Below, piece after piece: positions 11,206 to 20,322 of a stretch of 64,000 nucleotides of DNA. Made by a program: the position numbers and the translations under genes. Origin of the DNA: Rhizobium binae (GTDB lineage: Bacteria > Pseudomonadota > Alphaproteobacteria > Rhizobiales > Rhizobiaceae); NCBI RefSeq assembly GCF_017357225.1, contig NZ_CP071604.1:4390001-4454000 (forward strand). The letters are read 5' to 3'. The stretch's first letter is position 1, and every line of letters starts with the position of its first letter. The notes under the pieces are model-generated. The model saw nothing but the letters and a program-made list of their open reading frames with translations. It was not told the DNA's origin and ran no database searches.

Positions 11206-12744
11206 CTATTCCGCCGCTTCCGCCGTTGCCGGTTGCGGTTGCTTCGTCTCGCTGGCACGCGGCAGTTGCACGGGCTTCAGCATCACGGCGGCGGCAAGGC
11301 CGATCAGGGCAATGGCGCAGGAGGTCATGAAGAGCGTCGAGAAGGCAGCGGCATAGATATCCGCGACGGCTTGACGGCTGGCTTCGGGAAGGGCAGCCAT
11401 CATCTTCGGCGTCAGCTGTTCGATATCGGCGACACCGGCAATGGGAACGCCGGCCTTGCCGAGCCCGGAGGCTATGATCGCACCGTAGATGGAAATGGCG
11501 ATCGAGGCGCCGCCCATGCGCGAGAGCGTCACCGAACCGGTCGCGGCGCCGACGTCGCGGGCGGGTGCGGCATTCTGCACGCCGATCACGGGAACCTGCT
11601 GGGCAAGGCCGATACCGATTCCATGCAGCAGCATGATCGCGCCAATGAAGGCGATCGGCGTTCCGGCGTAGGTCTGCGACATCAGCGCGAAGGCGAGGGC
11701 GCTGCAGCTGAGGCTTGCAATGGCGAAGGGTTTGTAACGTCCCGTCCTGGAGATGATGCGGCCCGCGGACAGCGATCCGCAGACGAGGCCGCCTGTGAGG
11801 AGGATGAAGAGAAGGCCGGCGGCGGAAGGCGAAAGACCCGTCGTCGTCTGCAAGAAGAGAGCGAAGTAGTTGACCATGCCGATGGCAATGGCGCCGCCCA
11901 TGATCGAGATGATCAGCAGCAGGCTGAAGGTCGAATTGCGGAAAAGCTGCAGGGGAACGATCGGCTCCGGTGCGCGGCGCTCGACGAAAACCCAGGCGAC
12001 GGCGCAAACCGCGCCGAAGGCGACGACGCCGACACTTTGCGGCGATATCAATGCGCCGAACAATTCGCTACCATCGGTGGCAAGCACGACGCTCGTCGTC
12101 GTCAGCGCAAGCAGCAGCGCACCGGCGTAATCGATCTTGGGGCGGCGATGCGGTTTGCGGTAAGGGAGCATGAAGGCCAGCCCGGTCAGCGCGATGAAGC
12201 CGATCGGCACGTTGACGAGGAAAATCGAGCGCCAGCCGAAGAGGTCGCTCATCGTGCCGCCAAGCACCGGGCCTATGGCGCCGGAAGCCATCAGCACCAG
12301 GCTGGAATAGCTCTGATAGCGCGCCCGCTCGCGCGGCTCGAACAGATCGGCGTTGACGGCAAAGATCGATACCATGATGCCGCCGCCGCCGAGGCCCTGC
12401 AGCACGCGGGCCGCGATCAGCGTATCCATCGAGACGGCAAGGCCGCAGACGGCAGAGCCGACGGTGAAGATTGCGATCGCGGTCATCATCACGTATTTGC
12501 GGCCAAAGAGATCGCCGAGCTTGCCGTAGAGCGGCATGACGGCGCTGAGCGCCAGAAGATAGGCCGAGCCGATCCAGCCGAACCGTTCGAGGTGGCCGAA
12601 TTCGCCGACAATGGTCGGCAGCGCCGTCGAAACGATCTGATTATCAAGTGTCGCCATGAACATGGCGGTCATCAGAAAGAAGAAGAGGATAAGCCGACGA
12701 CGAGGATCCGTCACGAGCGGCGCAGGCGCGAGTTGCATGTCCAT
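11206..12744 (-). CDS. MFS drug:H+ antiporter, DHA2 (14-TM) family
   Basis: A 512-residue membrane protein with the DHA2 pattern: motif C-like M-A-T-L-D-N-Q-I-V-S-T-A-L-P near residue 30, motif A G-K-L-G-D-L-F-G-R-K near 75, Q-G-L-G-G-G-G near 115, and about 14 hydrophobic segments. DHA2 proteins export drugs or toxic compounds in exchange for protons at the inner membrane. It is divergent from a MarR-family regulator with a shared 114-bp promoter region, a standard exporter/repressor arrangement. Substrate unknown. The start M-D-M-Q-L is the only good one near the first membrane segment. Confidence 0.92.
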   Translation of the reverse strand: MDMQLAPAPLVTDPRRRLILFFFLMTAMFMATLDNQIVSTALPTIVGEFGHLERFGWIGSAYLLALSAVMPLYGKLGDLFGRKYVMMTAIAIFTVGSAVCGLAVSMDTLIAARVLQGLGGGGIMVSIFAVNADLFEPRERARYQSYSSLVLMASGAIGPVLGGTMSDLFGWRSIFLVNVPIGFIALTGLAFMLPYRKPHRRPKIDYAGALLLALTTTSVVLATDGSELFGALISPQSVGVVAFGAVCAVAWVFVERRAPEPIVPLQLFRNSTFSLLLIISIMGGAIAIGMVNYFALFLQTTTGLSPSAAGLLFILLTGGLVCGSLSAGRIISRTGRYKPFAIASLSCSALAFALMSQTYAGTPIAFIGAIMLLHGIGIGLAQQVPVIGVQNAAPARDVGAATGSVTLSRMGGASIAISIYGAIIASGLGKAGVPIAGVADIEQLTPKMMAALPEASRQAVADIYAAAFSTLFMTSCAIALIGLAAAVMLKPVQLPRASETKQPQPATAEAAE

Positions 12745-12771
12745 GAGATGTATTTCCGGGTTTGATTGATT

Positions 12772-12812
12772 TTATGTGCTATCAGCATGTAATTGTCAAT
12801 GGCACATGAATG
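12772..12812. promoter_or_regulatory. Candidate MarR operator between exporter and regulator
   Basis: TTATGTGCTAT and AATGGCACATGAA are inverted copies, with the conserved core ATGTGC at 12774-12779 and GCACAT at 12802-12807. A half-similar AGCATGT lies between them. The site sits in the AT-rich gap between the two divergent genes, where a MarR dimer would be expected. Confidence 0.5.
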
Positions 12813-12858
12813 CCCTCGGCATATTCAATTTTGGCGGCCGCTCTGTTATGGTTCCGTC

Positions 12859-13383
12859 ATGAATGAAGCCTTGACCAAGATCCTATCCGACAGACCGGCC
12901 GAGCCGGACGAGAACCTGCCTCGCATCGGCCGGAGCATGGCGCGCATGCGGCTGATGACCGGGCGGCGGTTGATCGGCCGGCTGGCAATCCAGAGCGCCG
13001 CGCCCGGTCTTGAACTTTCCCATCTCGACGTGCTGGACGCCGTGCGGCGGGCCGAACCAAACGGGGAGGTCACTGTCGGCACGATCGCGGAGATGCTGCG
13101 CATCGATCCGTCGCGCGCCAGCCGGGTGGTGGCCGACATGGTCGGGCGCAATGTGTTGCGCCGCGAGGCCTCGCAGGCCGATGCGCGGCGGATCGTCGTC
13201 GTCATCACCGACGCCGGCCAGGCCTTGCTTGCCGAGATCCACGCGCAGAAACTTGCGATCATCTCCGAGATCGTCTCCGAGTGGCCGCGCGAGGATATCG
13301 AGCGCTTCGCAACCCTGTTCGAACGGTTCATTGGTGGATACGAAGCAATCTTTCTGTCGCGCGACAAGGATACACCCGGTTGA
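12859..13383 (+). CDS. MarR-family transcriptional regulator
   Basis: A 174-residue regulator with a winged helix-turn-helix: G-T-I-A-E-M-L-R-I-D-P-S-R-A-S-R-V-V as recognition region and the D-A-R-R-I-V-V-V-I-T wing. It probably represses the divergent DHA2 exporter and itself, and is released by a ligand. The start M-N-E-A-L is preceded by a weak ribosome site; an in-frame start 66 bp upstream would extend into the operator region and is less likely. Confidence 0.9.
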   Translation: MNEALTKILSDRPAEPDENLPRIGRSMARMRLMTGRRLIGRLAIQSAAPGLELSHLDVLDAVRRAEPNGEVTVGTIAEMLRIDPSRASRVVADMVGRNVLRREASQADARRIVVVITDAGQALLAEIHAQKLAIISEIVSEWPREDIERFATLFERFIGGYEAIFLSRDKDTPG

Positions 13384-13446
13384 GGCAAAGGCCGCCGATC
13401 CACCGGTGCGCCCCTTCCCCTCGCCCCCCCGTTTGCGCTAAGGGCA

Positions 13447-14103
13447 ATGCCCATGAGCCAATCCACCTTCACCATTCTGCTCGGCGGCGAACTCAGCCTG
13501 ACGGAGCGCCTGCGCCAAGCGGTCGGCGGCAGCCGCTTCATCGCAGCCGATGGCGGCATGCGGCATGCGGCAGCGCTCGGCGTGACGCCGGAACTCTGGG
13601 TCGGCGATTTCGATTCAACGCCGGCCGATCTTGACGGGGCGTTTCTCAATGTGCCTAAACAGCCCTACCCGGCGGCAAAGGCGGCAACGGACGGCGAAAT
13701 CGCCGTATCGGAAGCGATCGCCCGCGGCGCGCGGCGGCTGGTCCTCGCCGGTGCGCTCGGCGGCGAACGCTCCGACCACGCGCTCCAGCATCTGCTGTCG
13801 GCCGTCGGCTTGGCGGAAGCGGGTTTTGACGTGCTGCTGACCTCGGGAAAGGAGGAGGCGGTGCCGCTGATTGCCGGCACGGTCGAACTCGATCTTCCGA
13901 AAGGCAGCCTGTTTTCCGTGCCGGGTTTCGGCCCGCTGACCGGCCTTTCGATTGAAAATGCGCGTTATCCGCTCTCAGATTTCCACCTGCCTTTCGGCTC
14001 GTCGCGCACCATTTCCAACGTGGCGGAAGGCAAAGTTCGCTTTTCGCTCAGCAGCGGCCGGGCGATCGTGCTTGCCCGACCCTATGATCTTTCCGGAGTC
14101 TGA
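13447..14103 (+). CDS. thiN: Thiamine diphosphokinase
   Basis: A 218-residue enzyme that transfers pyrophosphate from ATP to thiamine, giving the active cofactor thiamine diphosphate. Seen: A-A-D-G-G-M-R near residue 34, the W-V-G-D-F-D-S motif near 55, G-G-E-R-S-D-H-A-L near 107, and the thiamine-binding-domain motif G-S-S-R-T-I-S-N near 185. Translation may start at this ATG or at the second in-frame ATG 6 bp on. The ABC-F gene starts 3 bp after its stop, so the two are co-transcribed. Confidence 0.93.
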   Translation: MPMSQSTFTILLGGELSLTERLRQAVGGSRFIAADGGMRHAAALGVTPELWVGDFDSTPADLDGAFLNVPKQPYPAAKAATDGEIAVSEAIARGARRLVLAGALGGERSDHALQHLLSAVGLAEAGFDVLLTSGKEEAVPLIAGTVELDLPKGSLFSVPGFGPLTGLSIENARYPLSDFHLPFGSSRTISNVAEGKVRFSLSSGRAIVLARPYDLSGV

Positions 14104-14106
14104 TTT

Positions 14107-15927
14107 TTGGCCCCTCCCATTCTGAAACTCGACGACATCTTCTTGAGCTTCGGCGGCGCGCCGCTTCTGGCGGGCGCCTCGCTGCAGGTCGAGCCCGGCG
14201 ACAGGATCTGTCTCGTCGGCCGCAACGGCTCGGGAAAATCGACCTTGCTGAAGATTGCCGCCGGTCTGGTCGAGGCGCAGTCCGGCGAGGTCTTCCGTCA
14301 TCCTTCGTCGACGGTGCGCTATCTCGAACAGGCGCCGGATTTTGCCGGCTTCAGCACGGTGCAGGCCTATGCGGAAGCCGGGCTCGGGCCGGGTGACGAT
14401 CTCTATCGCGTCACCTATCTGCTGTCGCATCTCGGGCTGACCGGCGAGGAAAATCCGAGCACTCTTTCCGGCGGCGAATCGCGCCGGGCAGCGCTTGCAC
14501 GCGTGCTGGCGCCAGAGCCCGATATTTTGCTGCTCGACGAGCCGACCAACCATCTCGATCTGCCGACGATCGAATGGCTGGAAGGCGAGTTGCAGAAGAC
14601 GCGCAGCGCCCTCGTGCTGATCTCACACGACCGGCGTTTCCTGGAAAAAGTTTCGACCGCAACCGTCTGGCTCGACCGTGGCACCTCGCGCCGGCTCGAC
14701 AGAGGGTTTGCGCATTTCGAGGCCTGGCGTGACCAGGTGCTCGAGGCCGAGGAACTGGAACAGCACAAGCTCGGCAAGGCGATCGAACGCGAGGAGCATT
14801 GGCTGCGCTACGGCGTCACGGCGCGGCGCAAGCGCAATATGCGCCGTCTCGGCGAGCTGCAGACGATGCGTTCGCAGTATCGCGGCCATAAGGGGCCGCA
14901 GGGCACGGTGCAGGCGACGGTTTCCGACGCGCAGGAATCCGGCAAGCTGGTGATCGAGGCCGACAAGATCAGCAAGAGTTTCGGCGAGCGCGTCATCGTC
15001 ACGCCCTTCTCGATCCGTGTGCATCGCGGCGATTGCATTGGCTTGGTCGGGCCGAACGGCGCGGGCAAGACGACATTGTTGAAGATGCTGACCGGGCAGC
15101 TTTCCCCGGATAGCGGCATGATCAAGCTCGGCACCAATCTGGAGATTGCCACACTCGACCAGAAGCGCGAGGATCTCGATCCGGAGGATACGCTAGCCAA
15201 CTACCTTACGGACGGACGCGGCGAGAACCTGATCGTCAACGGCGAGCAGCGGCACGTCACCGGTTACATGAAGGAGTTCCTGTTCCAGCCGGAACAGGCG
15301 CGCACGCCAATCAAGAGCCTCTCAGGCGGCGAACGCGCCCGGCTGATGCTGGCCCGCATCCTGTCGCGCCCGGCCAATCTCCTGATCCTCGACGAGCCGA
15401 CCAATGATCTCGATATCGAGACGCTCGACCTCTTGCAGGAAATCGTCTCCGGCTTCCCCGGCACCGTCATTCTCGTCAGCCACGATCGCGATTTCCTCGA
15501 CCGCACCGTGACCTCGACGATCGCACCCGCCGTGCCGGATGCGCCGGACGGCCGCTGGATCGAATATGCCGGCGGCTATTCGGACATGCTTGCCCAGCGC
15601 AGGGGCGCGCTCGAGGAGCGCAAGAAGGCCGAGAAGGCGGCGGAGAGGCCGAAGGCGCAGGAGACGGCGCCGGCCGCGGCAAGCTTGAGGGGCAAGCTCT
15701 CCTTCAAGCAGAAATTCGCGCTGGAAAACCTGCCGAAGGAGATGGCCAAAGCCGAAGCCGAGATCAGCAAGTGCGAACAAGCGATGGCCGATCCCAATCT
15801 CTTCACGCGCGATCCGGCCGCCTTCAGTCGCCTTGCGGCCGAGATGGAGAAGCTGCGTACCGGCCTGACTGCCATGGAAGAGGAGTGGCTGGAACTCGAA
15901 ATGCTGCGGGAAGAGCTGGAGGGCTGA
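14107..15927 (+). CDS. ABC-F family ATPase, Uup-like
   Basis: A 606-residue soluble protein with two ABC ATPase domains and no membrane segments. Domain 1: G-R-N-G-S-G-K-S near 38, L-S-G-G-E-S-R-R near 120, L-L-L-D-E-P-T-N-H-L-D. Domain 2: G-P-N-G-A-G-K-T near 316, L-S-G-G-E-R-A-R near 406, L-D-E-P-T-N-D-L-D. The linker is charged. A C-terminal Lys/Glu-rich coiled coil (about 500-606) matches Uup, a ribosome- or branched-DNA-interacting member. The start is TTG directly after the thiN stop. Confidence 0.9.
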   Translation: MAPPILKLDDIFLSFGGAPLLAGASLQVEPGDRICLVGRNGSGKSTLLKIAAGLVEAQSGEVFRHPSSTVRYLEQAPDFAGFSTVQAYAEAGLGPGDDLYRVTYLLSHLGLTGEENPSTLSGGESRRAALARVLAPEPDILLLDEPTNHLDLPTIEWLEGELQKTRSALVLISHDRRFLEKVSTATVWLDRGTSRRLDRGFAHFEAWRDQVLEAEELEQHKLGKAIEREEHWLRYGVTARRKRNMRRLGELQTMRSQYRGHKGPQGTVQATVSDAQESGKLVIEADKISKSFGERVIVTPFSIRVHRGDCIGLVGPNGAGKTTLLKMLTGQLSPDSGMIKLGTNLEIATLDQKREDLDPEDTLANYLTDGRGENLIVNGEQRHVTGYMKEFLFQPEQARTPIKSLSGGERARLMLARILSRPANLLILDEPTNDLDIETLDLLQEIVSGFPGTVILVSHDRDFLDRTVTSTIAPAVPDAPDGRWIEYAGGYSDMLAQRRGALEERKKAEKAAERPKAQETAPAAASLRGKLSFKQKFALENLPKEMAKAEAEISKCEQAMADPNLFTRDPAAFSRLAAEMEKLRTGLTAMEEEWLELEMLREELEG

Positions 15928-15992
15928 CTTTTACAACTCAGCCGCTCGCCTCATCCATGTAACCAGAAGTCCTGCCGGACGGCCGGAGCGCT

Positions 15993-17846
15993 CTAAAGCG
16001 CCGGGGCGGGCACGGCGGCGGCGCCGGCACTGGCGCCCGTCTGGGCAACCTGCGGCTGCGGCTCTTCGGATTTTGAAGGCAGCGCCTGCAGATGCAGGAC
16101 GCGCGGTTGCAGCGCCTCGAGATAGGCTTCGGAGCGGCCGATATAGATCATGCCGGTTTCGGGCAGGGAGATCAGCAGCTTTGACATCGTTTCCTGCCAC
16201 TCCGGCTCCATGCCTTCCAGCACTTCGTCGAAGACGATCCAGCGCGGGCGCACGAGCAGCAGGCGGGCGAAGCCGATCGCCTTCTGTTCGTCGCTGCCGA
16301 GAAGCTTGTCCCAACGGGCGCGGGTATCGAGCCTTGTGATCAGCGAATGCAGGCCGGCTTTTTCGAGCGCCGCCTCGACGGCTGATTTCTCGTAGGCATC
16401 GGGGCTTTCGGGGAAAGCCAGCGCGTCCCGCAGCGTGCCGCCCGGAACATAGGCGTTCTGCGGCACGAACAGCATATCGTCGACCGGCGGCAGACCCATC
16501 GTGCCGCTGCCGCATGGCCACAGGCCGGCCATCGCCTGGAACAGCAGCTTGCGGTTGACGCTGTGATCGCCGTTGATCATGACTTTCTCGCCGGCCTTGA
16601 TCACAACATCGGTTTCGCGCAGGCGGAAGCCACCGCACTCGTCGATATCCTCGCCGATCTTGGCGTTGATCACCACATCCTTCAGCGTCAATGTATCGGG
16701 TGCGGTGTTTTCGTAAGCGATGCTGTCCTTCAGGTCGTAATCCTCGTCCATGTCGAGCAAGGCCTGGCGGAAATCGGTGACGCGCATCAGCGTGGCGCGC
16801 CATTCGGCGATCGGGCCGAAATTGGCGACATACCAGCGCAGCGCCGTATTGACCTGGTTGAAGGCGCCGACCGACATCATCAGCTGGCCAAGGGTGAGAC
16901 CGCCGGAGAAATAGGCGGGTGCCGCGACGATGATCGGGATGACGATCACCAGCCAGCCGTAGCCGGCCGAAACCCAGGTGAGATTGGTATTGGCCATGGC
17001 GAGCCGCTTGACGACCCTTAGCACCGAGCTGATGTCGGTGTTGATGCGCCGGCGCTCGTTCTCCTCGCCGCGGGCAACGGTGATCGCCGGCATGTTCTCA
17101 TTGGCATGCATCAGCGTGAAACGAAGCTCGGCCTCTTTGGAAAAGCGGTCGGCATTGAGCTTGACCAGCTTGCGGCCGACGACCTGGCTCAGAACCGAGG
17201 CGGAGGCGGCGTAGAAGATTGCGGCCCAGACCATGTAGCCGGGAATGGAGAAGCTGCGGCCGCTGATGTGAAAGATGAAGCCGCTCGACAGTTCCCAGAG
17301 CACGCCGATGAAGCTCACCAGAAGAATGGTCGATTGCAGCAGGCCGAGGACGAGCCCGGTGGTGCTTTCGGCAAGGTTGCGGGAATCCTCGTGCAGGCGC
17401 TGATCCGGATTGACGCCGATCAGGCCGCTGGAGGCGAGCCGCAGCGCCCGCTTGCGCTTCAGCCACTGGTCGACGAGGTCGCGCGACAGGCCTTCGCGCA
17501 TATAAAGCGCGGTCATCTGGTTCAGCCAAGCCTGCAACACATTGAGCAGCAGCAGCGTGCCGGCGATCATCGCGAAGATTTCGAGCTGATGGAAGAATTC
17601 GCCGAGGTCGCGGCGCTCGAGCGAATCGTAGAAGGGGGCGTTCCACTCATTGAGAATGACCTGGCCATAGGCCGTCGCCAGGATGACGAGGATCAGCACG
17701 GTCGCTAGAAACAGCACCTTGCCACGCACTTCAGAATTCCAGAATGCAGAGAACATCACCCCGAGGCGATATGTCAGGCTGAAATCATACCCTACTCTAT
17801 CCTGCCTCCGGATGCCCGGCCTCCCCTTGGTCTTATCTGCCATCAT
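15993..17846 (-). CDS. SbmA/BacA-like ABC transporter with degenerate ATPase motifs
   Basis: A 617-residue fusion of an SbmA/BacA-type membrane domain (about 1-360: E-W-N-A-P-F-Y-D-S-L-E-R-R, several TM helices, E-A-E-L-R-F) and an ABC ATPase domain (about 395-590). The ATPase motifs are abnormal. The P-loop position reads G-D-H-S-V-N-R-K-L (426-434), lacking the inner glycines and the Ser/Thr after Lys. The signature reads L-G-S-D-E-Q (516-521) in place of L-S-G-G-Q/E. Walker B F-D-E (539-541) is kept. The tail is Ala/Pro-rich. The family imports peptides or cobalamin. Whether this copy hydrolyses ATP is doubtful. It is a single gene, convergent with the ABC-F gene. Confidence 0.87.
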   Translation of the reverse strand: MMADKTKGRPGIRRQDRVGYDFSLTYRLGVMFSAFWNSEVRGKVLFLATVLILVILATAYGQVILNEWNAPFYDSLERRDLGEFFHQLEIFAMIAGTLLLLNVLQAWLNQMTALYMREGLSRDLVDQWLKRKRALRLASSGLIGVNPDQRLHEDSRNLAESTTGLVLGLLQSTILLVSFIGVLWELSSGFIFHISGRSFSIPGYMVWAAIFYAASASVLSQVVGRKLVKLNADRFSKEAELRFTLMHANENMPAITVARGEENERRRINTDISSVLRVVKRLAMANTNLTWVSAGYGWLVIVIPIIVAAPAYFSGGLTLGQLMMSVGAFNQVNTALRWYVANFGPIAEWRATLMRVTDFRQALLDMDEDYDLKDSIAYENTAPDTLTLKDVVINAKIGEDIDECGGFRLRETDVVIKAGEKVMINGDHSVNRKLLFQAMAGLWPCGSGTMGLPPVDDMLFVPQNAYVPGGTLRDALAFPESPDAYEKSAVEAALEKAGLHSLITRLDTRARWDKLLGSDEQKAIGFARLLLVRPRWIVFDEVLEGMEPEWQETMSKLLISLPETGMIYIGRSEAYLEALQPRVLHLQALPSKSEEPQPQVAQTGASAGAAAVPAPAL

Positions 17847-18002
17847 GCTTTTCCAACACCGCCCATACTGTCATTATTAACATGGTGGCGTTACCGGTCT
17901 ATCAACAGATTCTATCAGTCATTAAACTGTGATGAGGCTTGCCTGAGTCGCTGTCGCATGCATTCGGCTTGATTCGTCGCTCAACTGGGACTAATTAACG
18001 CA

Positions 18003-18057
18003 TTCCGTGGTGATTTGGCCGGCCGGCTTGCAGCCACGTTAAAAAATTCGCTAAAGG
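18003..18057 (+). promoter_or_regulatory. SAM-II riboswitch (metA element)
   Basis: The segment carries the conserved SAM-II blocks in order: CGTGGTGATTTG, CCGGC, GGCTTGCAGCCACG, TTAAA and GCTAAAGG. The first CGTGG pairs with CCACG to form the stem, and the later GCTAAAGG strand completes the pseudoknot. It lies 68 bp before metA, its usual position in alphaproteobacteria. Binding of S-adenosylmethionine lowers metA expression. Confidence 0.93.
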
Positions 18058-18068
18058 GCCGCGTGCGG

Positions 18069-18109
18069 ACCGGTAGCGATTTTTTGTCGCCGCCGGTTTT
18101 TTTATTTTT
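18069..18109 (+). terminator. Intrinsic terminator between riboswitch and metA
   Basis: ACCGG-TA-GCGA (18069-18079) pairs with TCGC-CG-CCGGT (18087-18097) around a T-rich loop and is followed by a run of seven T and more T. It stands 12 bases after the SAM-II element and 16 before the metA ATG, so it can act as the expression platform. Confidence 0.8.
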
Positions 18110-18124
18110 GATCGAGTGACCGCA

Positions 18125-19048
18125 ATGCCCATCAAGATCCCCGATACGCTTCCAGCTTTCGAAACCCTCGTCCAGGAGGGTGTGCGGGTAATGACCGAGA
18201 CGATGGCGATCCGACAGGATATCCGCCCGTTGCAGATCGGGCTGCTCAATCTGATGCCGAACAAGATCAAGACCGAGCTGCAGATGGCGCGCTTGGTCGG
18301 CGCCTCTCCGCTGCAGGTGGAGCTGTCGCTGATCCGCATAGGTGGGCACAAGGCGAAGAACACGTCCGAAGATCACCTGCTTGCCTTCTACCAGACCTGG
18401 GAGGAGGTTAAGCAGCGCAAATTCGACGGTTTCATCATCACCGGGGCGCCGATCGAGCTCCTGCCCTATGAGGACGTCACCTATTGGAAAGAAATGCAGG
18501 AGATTCTCGACTGGACGGAAACCAACGTCCATTCGACGATGAACGTCTGCTGGGGCGCGATGGCGGCGATCTATCATTTCCACGGCGTTCCGAAATACGA
18601 GCTGAAGGAGAAGGCCTTCGGCGTCTACCGCCACCGGAACCTGAAGCCCTCCTCTATCTATCTCAACGGCTTTTCCGATAATTTCGAGGTGCCGGTGTCG
18701 CGCTGGACGGAGGTGCGGCGCGCCGACATCGAGAAATGCGAAAGCCTGGAAATTCTGATGGAATCGAGCGAGATGGGCGTCTGCCTCGTGCATGAGAAAA
18801 GGGGCCGGCGGCTCTATATGTTCAATCATGTCGAATATGATTCCACCTCGCTCTCGGACGAGTATTTCCGCGACGTCAACGCCGGCGTGCCGATCAAGAT
18901 GCCTCATAACTACTTCCCGCATAACGATCCGGCGCTTGCGCCGCAGAATCGCTGGCGCAGCCATGCGCATCTCCTGTTCGGCAACTGGATCAACGAGATC
19001 TATCAGACGACGCCCTATGACGTCGAAGAGATCGGCATGGATCTCTGA
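18125..19048 (+). CDS. metAA: Homoserine O-acyltransferase MetA, predicted acetyl-CoA type
   Basis: A 307-residue MetA: it acylates homoserine, the first committed step to methionine. The catalytic Cys is C142 (M-N-V-C-W-G), followed by the usual R-H-R and E-x-x-P-H-x-Y-F-like blocks. Position 111 is Glu (G-A-P-I-E-L). In this family Glu111 goes with acetyl-CoA use and Gly111 with succinyl-CoA use, so the product is predicted to be O-acetylhomoserine. The ATG at 18125 is preferred to a GTG 9 bp upstream. Expression is under the SAM-II riboswitch and terminator just upstream. Confidence 0.94.
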   Translation: MPIKIPDTLPAFETLVQEGVRVMTETMAIRQDIRPLQIGLLNLMPNKIKTELQMARLVGASPLQVELSLIRIGGHKAKNTSEDHLLAFYQTWEEVKQRKFDGFIITGAPIELLPYEDVTYWKEMQEILDWTETNVHSTMNVCWGAMAAIYHFHGVPKYELKEKAFGVYRHRNLKPSSIYLNGFSDNFEVPVSRWTEVRRADIEKCESLEILMESSEMGVCLVHEKRGRRLYMFNHVEYDSTSLSDEYFRDVNAGVPIKMPHNYFPHNDPALAPQNRWRSHAHLLFGNWINEIYQTTPYDVEEIGMDL

Positions 19049-19185
19049 GCCGCGTCACTCGCATATCAAGGCAGTGCCGCGGCATCTCGGCTGCATTTCT
19101 TTCTGTTCCGACCGGTTGCGGTTTGGCGCAAATGCGGGCAGGTTCCGGTCCTGAACCCCAGGGATAGAACGGAACGGACGTCATC

Positions 19186-20208
19186 ATGTCGGACAAGTTG
19201 GAGCGGGAAGTTTTCGGGCAGACGAAGGCGGGCGAAACCGTCTATCGCGTCGTCATCAAGGGCGGCGGGCTGACGGCGAAGATCATCAGCTGGGGCGCGG
19301 TCATCCAGGATCTGCGGCTTGAGGGTCATGACGCGCCGCTGCAGCTCGGCTTCGAGGAGTTCGACAGCTACCCGCTCTATTCGGCCTATTTCGGCGCGAC
19401 GCCCGGCCGTTGCGCCAACCGGATCGGCGGCGGGAAATTTACTCTCGACGGCAAGGACCATCAACTCGAACCGAACGAAAACGGCGTCACGCATCTGCAT
19501 GGCGGCAGCGACAATATCGCCAAACGCAACTGGACGATCATCGAACACGACGTCGACCGCGTGGTGCTGAAGATCGTCGATCCCGATGGCCGCGCCGGCT
19601 ATCCTGGCAATTGCACCATCCAGGCAACCTTCCGGCTGCACGGCAATGGCGAACTGTCGATTACCTATGAATCGACCAGCGACCAGCCGACGCTCGCTAA
19701 TGTCTGCCAGCACGCCTATTTCAATCTCGATGGCCGCGAGGATGCGCTCGGCCACGACATCATGATCGCCGCCGATCACTATCTCCCGACCGATGAAAGG
19801 CAGGTGCCGACCGGCGAGATCCGTTCCGTCGCCGGTACGGAATTCGACTTGCGCGAAATGACCCCGATGAAGCGTTTCGTTGGGAGCGAGCAGGTGCTGT
19901 ACGACCATAATTTCTGCCTGTCAGCCGAACGGACCGCCAAGCGCAGCGTCGCGCTCGCCCGAAGCCTTTATTCCGGGGTATCGCTTGAAGTGCGCAGCAC
20001 CGAACCGGGCGTGCAGTTCTATGCCGGTTTCAAGCTCAATACCGGGGCGCCCGGCCTCGGCGGGCGCAAATACGGCCCATTCGCCGGCTTCTGCCTGGAG
20101 ACGCAGGTCTGGCCGGATGCCATCAACCACCAAGGTTTCCCGAATGCGGTGCTGCGCCCGGGCGAAGTGCTGCGCCAGGAGACGGATTATATCTTCACCA
20201 AGAGCTGA
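19186..20208 (+). CDS. Aldose 1-epimerase (mutarotase)
   Basis: A 340-residue GalM-family enzyme that interconverts alpha and beta anomers of hexoses. Seen: G-A-T-P-G-R-C-A-N-R-I near 70, the H-L-H-G-G catalytic-site segment near 105, H-A-Y-F-N-L near 180 with the proton-donor His, and C-L-E-T-Q-V-W-P-D-A near 303 with the catalytic Glu. It stands alone between metA and the amino-sugar operon, with its own terminator, so the sugar is not indicated by context. Confidence 0.93.
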   Translation: MSDKLEREVFGQTKAGETVYRVVIKGGGLTAKIISWGAVIQDLRLEGHDAPLQLGFEEFDSYPLYSAYFGATPGRCANRIGGGKFTLDGKDHQLEPNENGVTHLHGGSDNIAKRNWTIIEHDVDRVVLKIVDPDGRAGYPGNCTIQATFRLHGNGELSITYESTSDQPTLANVCQHAYFNLDGREDALGHDIMIAADHYLPTDERQVPTGEIRSVAGTEFDLREMTPMKRFVGSEQVLYDHNFCLSAERTAKRSVALARSLYSGVSLEVRSTEPGVQFYAGFKLNTGAPGLGGRKYGPFAGFCLETQVWPDAINHQGFPNAVLRPGEVLRQETDYIFTKS

Positions 20209-20262
20209 CGCTATTGGAGGCGCGGTGCTGTCGACGCACGGCTGTTAAATTTGAGCGCTATG

Positions 20263-20294
20263 AAACCTCTTCGGTCCGCCGGAGGGTTTTTTCT
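20263..20294 (+). terminator. Putative terminator after aldose epimerase
   Basis: AAACCTC...CGG and CCG-GAGG-GTTT pair with a small bulge, followed by a T-run (20287-20292) about 80 bp after the stop. The imperfect stem lowers confidence. Confidence 0.55.
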
Positions 20295-20322
20295 TGACCG
20301 TGCGCGATTCCGTCTTGCCGAT

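Noticed and set aside
11233..12765. 510-codon open frame antisense to the MFS exporter
   Set aside because: Composition (Glu/Arg/Gly/His-rich, no hydrophobic core) is a codon-bias artefact; the opposite strand encodes a clear DHA2 transporter.
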